DNA of 13,111 nucleotides, taken from positions 1 through 13,111 of the forward strand of contig CAYFTH010000086.1 of the NCBI GenBank assembly GCA_964346075.1, in the 5' to 3' direction. A model generated the notes under the pieces. That model ran no database searches and had not been told where the DNA came from. It saw only the letters and a program-made list of their open reading frames with translations. Position numbers and translations under genes: made by a program. Shown here piece by piece: positions 1-5,407 of this stretch (the stretch's first letter is position 1; the number at the start of each line of letters is the position of its first letter). This stretch comes from Brumimicrobium sp964346075. Lineage in GTDB: Bacteria; Bacteroidota; Bacteroidia; Flavobacteriales_D; Crocinitomicaceae.

Positions 1-89
1 GATTATTTTCGTAATGTAGCTTAACTGGGTCTACAGAAAAGTTAGGCAAGTCCACAGTGTTTTGTAGGTGCTGTTACAGTACGTCTGAA

Positions 90-168
90 ACCTAACACTT
101 CCCTTATCCACAACATCAGCTGGAACCTCACGAGCTCTTTCCACGCGTGATGTTTTTTTCGGTTAAAC
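90..168. repeat. attC-like site (speculative)
   Basis: A 79-nt stretch begins with ACCTAAC (90-96), which fits the integron core RYYYAAC. It ends with GTTAAAC (162-168), which fits GTTRRRY. Between them is a good hairpin: AACATCA (112-118) pairs with TGATGTT (148-154), then a GC/CGCG internal loop, then TGGAA (121-125) with TTCCA (139-143). The size and core arrangement are within the attC range. However, the spacers beside the two cores do not pair well and the 7-mers are degenerate, so chance is a real alternative. Other core-like 7-mers occur at 19-25, 41-47, 492-498 and 575-581. Confidence 0.22.
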
Positions 169-506
169 AACCAATACTCTTCATTAAAAGACGGTCAGAG
201 CGCGCCTTCACCCTAAGTGCTAATCTCAAAAGTCAACGCTATGCTGACCACACGAGTTTTTGTGGTGCATGTCAGAACTGTTCTTATCCGCCCGAAACGA
301 ACTTTCAACGCCACTAACTTAGACACCCGCCTTGAATGGTCGAGTAGTGCACGCATGCATTCAAGTGATCCAATCGTGTGTATGTCAGCACGTGATAAAT
401 CACAACCATAAACCACAAAAACGGATCTTAAAAATAGAGAGATGTCGCGCGCGTCGAGTAACACTTTCGCCCTGCTAAATAACGAGACCTGACCTAACCG
501 AAAAAA
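154..506. repeat. Nested inverted repeats bounding a 353-nt segment
   Basis: TTTTTTCGGTTA (154-165) is the exact reverse complement of TAACCGAAAAAA (495-506). Inside this pair, GTTTTTGTGGT (256-266) matches ACCACAAAAAC (412-422) exactly in inverted orientation. The midpoints are about 330 and 339, so the pairs are nearly concentric. No clear target-site duplication flanks the outer pair. T-runs make such matches easier by chance. Confidence 0.4.
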
Positions 507-605
507 GCTGATTTTCAGATGTACTGTAACTTACTTATTCCCCCACTTTTTTGGTGCATGTCAAACAATTGGTTGTTGGATATGCACACCTTTTGGTGGG
601 GCTAT
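501..605 (-). ncRNA. Candidate small structured RNA
   Basis: A transcript from the promoter at 611-641 would start near 605 and fold at once. CCCCAC/GTGGGG (596-601 with 541-546) forms an outer stem, an arm around GTGCAT/ATGCAC (582-587 with 554-559) a middle stem, and AACAA/TTGTT an inner stem with a 4-nt loop. On the RNA strand, a short CTGA/TCAG hairpin (508-518) followed by six U (506-501) could end it at about 104 nt. That last stem is only 4 bp, so the 3' end is weakly supported. No known RNA family was recognised. Confidence 0.25.
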
Positions 606-610
606 TATAC

Positions 611-641
611 CAAATGTAATGCTTTTTTATAGATCTTCAAA
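611..641 (-). promoter_or_regulatory. Bacteroidota-type promoter firing leftwards
   Basis: On the minus strand TTTG (638-641) is followed after exactly 19 nt by TACATTTG (611-618). This matches the Bacteroidota -33/-7 pattern TTTG and TAnnTTTG. The -33 element lies within the last codons of the decayed recombinase, and no intact gene lies downstream in the window. The element spacing equals that of the clpX promoter. Confidence 0.5.
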
Positions 642-890
642 AGGACTTTTTATATGCTATAGTCTTTTTTTTGCTCACTGAAGTATGTATTTCAGTGGTT
701 CTGATGCTTTTACACACAAGTGCCTGTTAGTGATAATACCATCAATTGGGTGGCAAAACTATGTCGCAGTCACAGCAGTGTAACTGGTTATGTGATTTTT
801 GCATTATGTAAAACCTCTTTGAAAATAATTTTAGGTTTATTCATTCTAAATAATTTGGGTGACTCTTAAATGAAGCTATTTTAAGGAAAT
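627..890 (-). pseudogene. Decayed tyrosine recombinase (integrase) C-terminus
   Basis: Reading the minus strand across frames gives the ordered C-terminal landmarks of a Bacteroidota XerC/D-like tyrosine recombinase. FKEVLHNAKIT comes first, then PVTLL, an in-frame stop, and LRHSFATQL (769-743). After a frameshift come QALVCKSIRTTEIHTSVS and KKKTIA. After another shift IKSPFEDL ends in TAA at 627-629. Family members normally read HxLRHSFATH, QxLLGHxSxxTTxIYTHVS and KSPFxDL. The copy is dead. The His of HxxR reads Leu, the second GH reads VC, the nucleophile Tyr reads His, and there are at least three stops (for example after KIT) plus two frameshifts. Earlier codons are traceable weakly to about 890; the catalytic-domain start and N-terminal domain are missing. 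Whether it was an integron integrase, an element integrase or a Xer paralogue cannot be decided. Confidence 0.78.
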
Positions 891-975
891 AAAATCGAAA
901 AAAAACTCAAATAGCTCTAAGTACCAATACCTTATTCGTATATGGAACTCAATAAAATTTACGGAATCAAGTAGT

Positions 976-2283
976 CTACGACATCCTTCTTATATCCGCT
1001 CCGAGATTATTCAAACGAATATCTATATCCTGATAACCGCGGTCAATCTGTTCAATGTTGTGAATCACACTCTTTCCCTCTGCAGAAAGTGCCGCAATCA
1101 GTAACGATACCCCTGCGCGAATATCAGGCGAGGTCATTTGGATTCCTCTTAAGTTAGTTGCACGGTTCATCCCGATCACAGTCGCACGGTGTGGATCACA
1201 CAAGATAATCTGTGCCCCCATATCAATTAGCTTGTCTACAAAAAACAACCGGGATTCGAACATCTTCTGATGAATGAGCACACTTCCTTTAGCCTGAGTG
1301 GCAACAACCAACACGATACTCAGCAAGTCGGGTGTAAAACCAGGCCAGGGAGCATCGGAAACCGTTAAAATAGAACCGTCGATAAAAGTATCGACTTCGT
1401 ACATGTCTTGAGACGGAATGTAAAGGTCATCGCCGCGCAATTCCATATCAATCCCGAGTCGTCTAAAGGTCTGCGGAATAATACCCAAATGTTCGTAACC
1501 GACGTCTTTAATTGTAATCTCGGATTGCGTCATAGCAGCCATTCCGATAAAACTTCCAATCTCTATCATGTCAGGTAAAATACGGTGATAACAACCTGTA
1601 AGCGATTTGACACCCTCAATCCGCAACAGATTACTTCCTACACCTGTTATTTTCGCCCCCATGTTGTTTAACATGCGACACAGTTGCTGCAAGTATGGTT
1701 CACAAGCCGCATTGTAAATCGTCGTATGACCTTTGGCTAAAACGGCTGCCATAACAATATTTGCCGTTCCCGTTACCGAAGCTTCATCCATGTGAATATA
1801 GAGTCCTTCGAGCTTCTTAGCTTCAACCGTGTAAAAATGTTCCTTCGAATCAAAATTAAACTTCGCACCGAGCTTGATCAAACCTTCAAAATGCGTATCT
1901 AATCTCCTACGACCAATTTTATCACCTCCCGGCTTGGGCATAAAAGCCTTCCCAAAACGGGCAAGTAACGGACCGATAATCATTACGGAACCCCGCAAAC
2001 CGCTGGCGCGTTGTTTGAAGTCTTCTGTTTTTAAATAATCGAGGTCGATTGCTTTCGCTTGAAAAATATATGTTCCTTTTTCAACCTTCTCAATTTTCAC
2101 CCCCATCGCTTGAAGAAGATTGATCAATTTATTGACATCAATAATATTAGGAAGGTTGGAAATAGTAATTTTATCAGGAGTCAGTAATACAGCACATAGA
2201 ATCTGTAGTGCTTCATTTTTTGCTCCCTGTGGAATTAACTCTCCTTTTAATTGCTTTCCTCCGTATATTTCAAATGATGCCAT
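976..2283 (-). CDS. murA: UDP-N-acetylglucosamine 1-carboxyvinyltransferase (MurA)
   Basis: Cytoplasmic enzyme that transfers enolpyruvate from PEP to UDP-GlcNAc, the first committed step of peptidoglycan synthesis. At 435 residues it has the usual length plus a small extension. It shows the substrate pair K22-N23 in GAKNEAL, the mobile loop KPGGDKIGRRRLDTH (117-131), the Asp of PGFTPD (D319) that acts as base, and R389 in DIRAGVSLL. The notable point is D121: most MurA have Cys here (Cys115 in E. coli). The codon is GAT at 1921-1923. Asp at this site is known to keep activity while abolishing covalent capture by fosfomycin. The start ATG lies 9 nt after the DUF4290 stop, so the two are very likely co-transcribed. 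No clear terminator follows. Confidence 0.97.
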   Translation of the reverse strand: MASFEIYGGKQLKGELIPQGAKNEALQILCAVLLTPDKITISNLPNIIDVNKLINLLQAMGVKIEKVEKGTYIFQAKAIDLDYLKTEDFKQRASGLRGSVMIIGPLLARFGKAFMPKPGGDKIGRRRLDTHFEGLIKLGAKFNFDSKEHFYTVEAKKLEGLYIHMDEASVTGTANIVMAAVLAKGHTTIYNAACEPYLQQLCRMLNNMGAKITGVGSNLLRIEGVKSLTGCYHRILPDMIEIGSFIGMAAMTQSEITIKDVGYEHLGIIPQTFRRLGIDMELRGDDLYIPSQDMYEVDTFIDGSILTVSDAPWPGFTPDLLSIVLVVATQAKGSVLIHQKMFESRLFFVDKLIDMGAQIILCDPHRATVIGMNRATNLRGIQMTSPDIRAGVSLLIAALSAEGKSVIHNIEQIDRGYQDIDIRLNNLGADIRRMS

Positions 2284-2292
2284 GGTATAATA

Positions 2293-2931
2293 TTATTTTC
2301 TTCTTTTCTTACCTTTTCTTTTTTTCTTGGGCGCCGGGGTCGTGATGCCGTATTGTTTGAGAATTTGCTTCGTCGATTTTAATTTTTCAGGATGCTGAAG
2401 CCTCAATTCGCCTTTGGATAATTCTTTCAAATGTTGAATAATTGCACCGTTCTCTACATTCTCCGTGTGAAACGTTAAATAGTTCTTTTTTAATAAATTA
2501 GCCAGCGTTTCGGTGAGATATGTTTTTTCTTCTTCGTCTTTAACCTCTGATGCCGTACGGATCATCTCTTCCGTGTAATAACCAAAATGTCCGTACTTCG
2601 CACTATTTTTTGGATAACTCATATCCTCTGGACGTTCTCTGAGCTTTTCAGGCTCTGGAATCGGGTAAGGTGAGTCCACGTCAATCTCAAAATCACTCAT
2701 AATAAAAAGATGGGTCCACAGCTTGTGCGTATAGTCTTCGACATCACGCAGGTGTGGATTGAGTTGACCCATTACATCAATAATAGCACGCGCGGCCCGA
2801 TTGCGCTCTTCGCGTGATTCAATTTTCTTGGCATAATCAATCATGTTCTGCACATTCCTTCCATATTCAGGAATATACATCTGTGGACGCTCCGTGTTGT
2901 ACGAAAGCGCATTCATTCGATCTTCTTTCAA
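2293..2931 (-). CDS. DUF4290 family protein
   Basis: A 212-residue protein matching the Bacteroidota-specific DUF4290 family. The features recognised are YNTERPQMYIPEYGRNVQNM near the N-terminus, then REERNRAARAIIDVMGQLNP and LRDVEDYTHKLWTHLFIMSD, followed by a charged helical second half. It has no signal peptide or membrane segment. The C-terminus is a strongly basic tail (PKKKRKGKKRRK), which suggests nucleic-acid or ribosome contact, but this is inference. The family has no established function. Family members usually begin just before YNT, so the ATG at 2914-2916 (MNALSYNT) is an alternative start to the ATG at 2931. It lies 9 nt upstream of murA and 39 nt downstream of a membrane miniprotein gene, and was probably transcribed with both. 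Confidence 0.9.
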   Translation of the reverse strand: MKEDRMNALSYNTERPQMYIPEYGRNVQNMIDYAKKIESREERNRAARAIIDVMGQLNPHLRDVEDYTHKLWTHLFIMSDFEIDVDSPYPIPEPEKLRERPEDMSYPKNSAKYGHFGYYTEEMIRTASEVKDEEEKTYLTETLANLLKKNYLTFHTENVENGAIIQHLKELSKGELRLQHPEKLKSTKQILKQYGITTPAPKKKRKGKKRRK

Positions 2932-2970
2932 CGTATGTTTAGTTTTTAGAATTCAACAATGTACTGCAAT

Positions 2971-3069
2971 TTATCCCCAAATCAGGATAGCAGCGATTAC
3001 GCCTAAAGCTATAATCGTAAAAATTGTTCCTACTGCCGCTGTAGATTCTTCAAAAAAGTTATTAGCCAT
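2971..3069 (-). CDS. 32-residue single-pass membrane miniprotein
   Basis: ATG to TAA encodes 32 residues. It starts MANNFFEESTAAVG, followed by one hydrophobic stretch of about 17 residues (IFTIIALGVIAAILIWG) running to the C-terminus. The short acidic head and single helix are typical of small inner-membrane proteins. The frame lies on the same strand as the DUF4290 gene and murA, with its stop 39 nt before the DUF4290 start, so it would be the first gene of that transcript. No Shine-Dalgarno is visible, which is normal for this phylum. A 16-nt palindrome lies about 50 nt upstream. I do not recognise a family. A subunit-stabilising peptide, a type I toxin-like peptide or a chance frame are all possible. 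Confidence 0.5.
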   Translation of the reverse strand: MANNFFEESTAAVGTIFTIIALGVIAAILIWG

Positions 3070-3119
3070 AATCATTTGTTTTGCCGTAAAAATAATAAAA
3101 CTAAATGCTTCCCCGTAAT

Positions 3120-3135
3120 TTTACTGGTAAAAAGT
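3120..3135. promoter_or_regulatory. 16-nt palindrome, possible operator
   Basis: TTTTTAC-TG-GTAAAAA is an exact 7-bp inverted repeat around a 2-nt centre, of the form bound by dimeric regulators. It sits about 50 nt upstream of the miniprotein start on the minus strand. No regulator is encoded nearby. Confidence 0.25.
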
Positions 3136-3312
3136 AATAGGGAAAAGATGACCTTCTCTAAAATGTTCAGTCATTTTCAGACCACTACAAATTTCTCATA
3201 GAGATTTCAGTCGAAAAGACCCTATAAATGGGAAGACTATGGCGGTAATCATTTAAAATTTTTTGTTCCTACACCCATACAGATGAAGATTTTGTCGCTC
3301 TTTACAGCGATT

Positions 3313-3726
3313 TTATTCTTTGACAAAGATTACTTCTGGTTGCGGTTCAACGGCCTTGCGAATTAATTTCTCATCGCTTTTCATAATTTGCCACTCTTCA
3401 ATAACTCCGCTCTCCAGCTTCACCCGTATCGCGTAATAACGATCGGTATCAGCTGTCACTGAATAGTCACCGTGAAGCACCCGCTCTTCTGTGCTTAACC
3501 AAAGCTCATCGTAGGTCAGCTCAAGTGTATAAGATGTGGGCTCAAAAGTCACTTCAGCGCCATCAATATCCGTTGTATACATCGACTGCTCCCCTGTATA
3601 AGTACCTAAATAACGCTTGGGAAAAGGGCGATTACCTAAAAAGCATGATGAAACCAACATGATCACCACTGAGAAGATCAACACAGTGCTGCCTTTTAAA
3701 AGAATAGATAAAAAACTGCCTTTCAT
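3313..3726 (-). CDS. Small lipoprotein of unknown function
   Basis: A 137-residue protein with a lipoprotein signal peptide: basic MKG...K11, hydrophobic core at about 13-25, and lipobox VSSC with the lipidated Cys at 28. The mature part is about 110 residues, with alternating polar and aromatic residues (YLGTYTGEQSMYTT, TYDELWLSTEE, DRYYAIRVKL), suggesting a small beta-rich fold in the envelope. After Cys28 the sequence is FLGNRPF, without the acidic residues that mark surface export in some Bacteroidota, so a periplasm-facing location is more likely. I do not recognise a family. It is separated from the miniprotein gene by about 240 nt and from thyA by 370 nt, so it is probably monocistronic. 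No consensus promoter was found upstream. Confidence 0.8.
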   Translation of the reverse strand: MKGSFLSILLKGSTVLIFSVVIMLVSSCFLGNRPFPKRYLGTYTGEQSMYTTDIDGAEVTFEPTSYTLELTYDELWLSTEERVLHGDYSVTADTDRYYAIRVKLESGVIEEWQIMKSDEKLIRKAVEPQPEVIFVKE

Positions 3727-4096
3727 AATAGTGTAAAAATAAGGAAAAATTGTCTGCTAATCAGTTGGGGAAACTGTAGCCTTATTTTATTGCTTCATCA
3801 ATGCTGTTTAGCATGAAAATATCACAATGGTATATTTAAAATAGTGGGGTGTTCGATCGACCAGCGCAAGACGAGTTCTAACCAACTGATAAACTGGCGG
3901 CTAACCTTGTTAACTAGCTGCGCTGAGCACCTATGGCTGGTTCAATGAATTTTCAACGATGCAGGGTATACTAACAACTCGCTATCATCTTCAAATTTTT
4001 TCCAGTCTGGAATGTACTTCTAATTTTTGAGGAACATTATTTTTGCGATGGTCTTTTCAGAAAAAGCACTAACTTTATTTTTCAATTCATACGATC
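3727..4096. other. Divergent spacer between lipoprotein gene and thyA
   Basis: This 370-nt stretch has no gene. It holds a short hairpin ATGCT-GTTT-AGCAT (3801-3814), the palindrome TCGATCGA (3853-3860), and two related segments starting CTAACC at 3878 and 3901. The minus strand of 3872-3891 contains CAGTTGGTTAGA, which resembles a tRNA D-arm, but no tRNA can be folded around it. The right end carries the thyA promoter candidates. Confidence 0.6.
4038..4077 (+). promoter_or_regulatory. Probable thyA operon promoter region
   Basis: TATTTTTG (4038-4045) is an exact TAnnTTTG match but has no TTTG about 19 nt upstream. TAACTTTA (4070-4077) is one base off and has TTTG 24 nt upstream (4042-4045). 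Either would give a short leader before the ATG at 4097. I cannot choose between them. Confidence 0.35.
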
Positions 4097-4891
4097 ATGG
4101 AGCAATATCATAAATTATTACAGCACATTATTGATCATGGAATCGATCGGGGAGATCGAACAGGCACTGGAACGCGTTCTATATTTGGCTATCAAATGCG
4201 TTTTGACCTGGCAGATGGGTTCCCGTGTGTGACAACTAAAAAATTACACCTCCGATCCATCATTCATGAATTGCTGTGGTTTATAAGCGGCGATACCAAT
4301 ATCAACTATTTAAAAGAAAACAACGTATCTATCTGGGACGAATGGGCTGACAAAAATGGTGATTTAGGTCCGGTTTATGGTCACCAATGGCGTTCTTGGC
4401 CTGATGGAAACGGGGGAACTATTGATCAAATTGCACAGTTAGTAGATCAATTAAAAAACAATCCCAATTCACGAAGACACATTGTTTCAGCCTGGAATGT
4501 GGCCGATGTTAAAGATATGGCCTTGCCACCATGTCACTGTCTTTTTCAATTCTTTGTTGCGGATGGAAAATTGAGTTGTCAGCTCTACCAGCGTTCCGCC
4601 GATACTTTTTTGGGCGTTCCTTTCAATATTGCGAGTTACGCTTTATTTACAATGATGCTCGCTCAAGTTTGCGAACTGAAACCTGGTGAATTCATCCATA
4701 CATTCGGTGATGCGCACCTCTACTCCAACCATTTTGAACAGGCACGATTGCAATTATCACGAGATCCAAAACCTTTACCTTCCATGAAAATCAATCCTGA
4801 AATAAAGGACATATTTGCATTTGAATATGAAGATTTTCAATTGGAAAATTATGATCCATATCCCAGTATTAAAGCACCCATTGCGGTATAA
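4097..4891 (+). CDS. thyA: Thymidylate synthase
   Basis: Converts dUMP and 5,10-methylene-tetrahydrofolate to dTMP and dihydrofolate in the cytoplasm. At 264 residues it equals the E. coli enzyme in length and keeps its numbering. Visible residues include R21 in DRTGTGT, the phosphate-binding pair R126-R127 in NSRRHIVSAWN, the nucleophile C146 in ALPPCHCLFQF, and the folate/dUMP signature QRSADTFLGVPFNIASYA. The start ATG is the first in frame, and MEQYHKLL aligns with the family N-terminus. It is the first gene of a four-gene operon; folA starts 9 nt after its stop and recycles the dihydrofolate it produces. Confidence 0.98.
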   Translation: MEQYHKLLQHIIDHGIDRGDRTGTGTRSIFGYQMRFDLADGFPCVTTKKLHLRSIIHELLWFISGDTNINYLKENNVSIWDEWADKNGDLGPVYGHQWRSWPDGNGGTIDQIAQLVDQLKNNPNSRRHIVSAWNVADVKDMALPPCHCLFQFFVADGKLSCQLYQRSADTFLGVPFNIASYALFTMMLAQVCELKPGEFIHTFGDAHLYSNHFEQARLQLSRDPKPLPSMKINPEIKDIFAFEYEDFQLENYDPYPSIKAPIAV

Positions 4892-4900
4892 TTTCAACAT

Positions 4901-5407
4901 ATGAAGTACACGATAATTGTTGCAATCGGAACGAATAATGAGATTGGTAAAAACAATGATCTCCTCTGGCATTTACCCCGTGATATGCAATTCTTCAAAA
5001 AGACGACTATGAATCACGTCGTTATCATGGGCCGTAAAAACTGGGAATCAATTCCGGAACGGTTTCGTCCGTTGAGCGATCGCGAAAATATCGTATTAAC
5101 ACGAAATTTAAATTACGCGGCAGATGGAGCCAAGATGATCACCAAATTTAGTGCAATACCAGCTGCAGTTGCGAATTCAGACAAGAAATGCTTTATTATC
5201 GGGGGCGCACAAATCTATCGGCTCGCACTGGATGACGGTAACGTCAATGAAATGTATATTACTCATGTCGAAGCTGCATTTGATGCCGATACATATTTCC
5301 CTTCCGTCGATCTGAGTTCGTGGCAACAAGAAATCATCCTGAAACAAGAAAAAGACGCTAAAAACCCCTACTCTTTCACCGTTAAACGCTATTGGAAAGA
5401 AGCATGA
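4901..5407 (+). CDS. folA: Dihydrofolate reductase
   Basis: Reduces dihydrofolate to tetrahydrofolate with NADPH, closing the cycle with ThyA. It has 168 residues, a normal length. Seen in order are the strand TIIVAIGTNNEIG, the loop DLLWHLPRDMQFFK with catalytic acid D28, the NADPH-binding GRKNWESIP, and the second dinucleotide motif FIIGGAQIY. The C-terminal half keeps the usual YITHVEAAFDADTYFP. The stop overlaps the topoisomerase start in ATGA (5404-5407), which implies translational coupling. This is the target class of trimethoprim. I see no unusual residue in the active-site loop. Confidence 0.97.
   Translation: MKYTIIVAIGTNNEIGKNNDLLWHLPRDMQFFKKTTMNHVVIMGRKNWESIPERFRPLSDRENIVLTRNLNYAADGAKMITKFSAIPAAVANSDKKCFIIGGAQIYRLALDDGNVNEMYITHVEAAFDADTYFPSVDLSSWQQEIILKQEKDAKNPYSFTVKRYWKEA

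Larger units (their letters stand above)
1..610. other. Gene-free left end with many inverted repeats
   Basis: I find no convincing protein gene here. The longest open frames (217-411 on plus; 213-464 on minus, opening with GTG) have no recognisable motif and look like chance frames. The stretch is unusually rich in inverted repeats: a hairpin at 112-154, a 12-bp pair (154-165 with 495-506), an 11-bp pair (256-266 with 412-422) and a long foldback at 540-601. It lies directly downstream of a dead tyrosine recombinase and of a leftward promoter. It may therefore be a decayed mobile or recombination region rather than ordinary spacer. Confidence 0.5.

Noticed and set aside
213..464. Minus-strand open frame of 83 codons downstream of the leftward promoter.
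   Set aside because: It begins with GTG, shows no motif or family resemblance, and lies among inverted repeats. I see no evidence that it is translated.
639..672. Plus-strand terminator-like hairpin (AAAAGGACT / AGTCTTTTT with eight T).
   Set aside because: The T-run and part of the stem are the complement of the Lys-rich and IKSPF codons of the recombinase remnant, and no plus-strand gene lies upstream to need it. Formation by chance is more likely.
754..761. Minus-strand TAGTTTTG resembling a -7 element.
   Set aside because: It lies inside the RHSFA codons of the recombinase remnant and has no TTTG at the proper distance.
742..804. Minus-strand mini-frame with an HCCDC cysteine cluster.
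   Set aside because: It is an out-of-frame reading of the decayed recombinase around VTL..LRHSF, so the cysteines are incidental.
3289..3312. TCGCT/AGCGA hairpin after the lipoprotein gene as its terminator.
   Set aside because: The stem is 5 bp and no U-run follows on the minus strand; too weak to call.
5392..5403. Upstream TTG start for the topoisomerase.
   Set aside because: It would add four residues not seen in the family and overlap folA further. The ATG in the ATGA overlap is the natural start.
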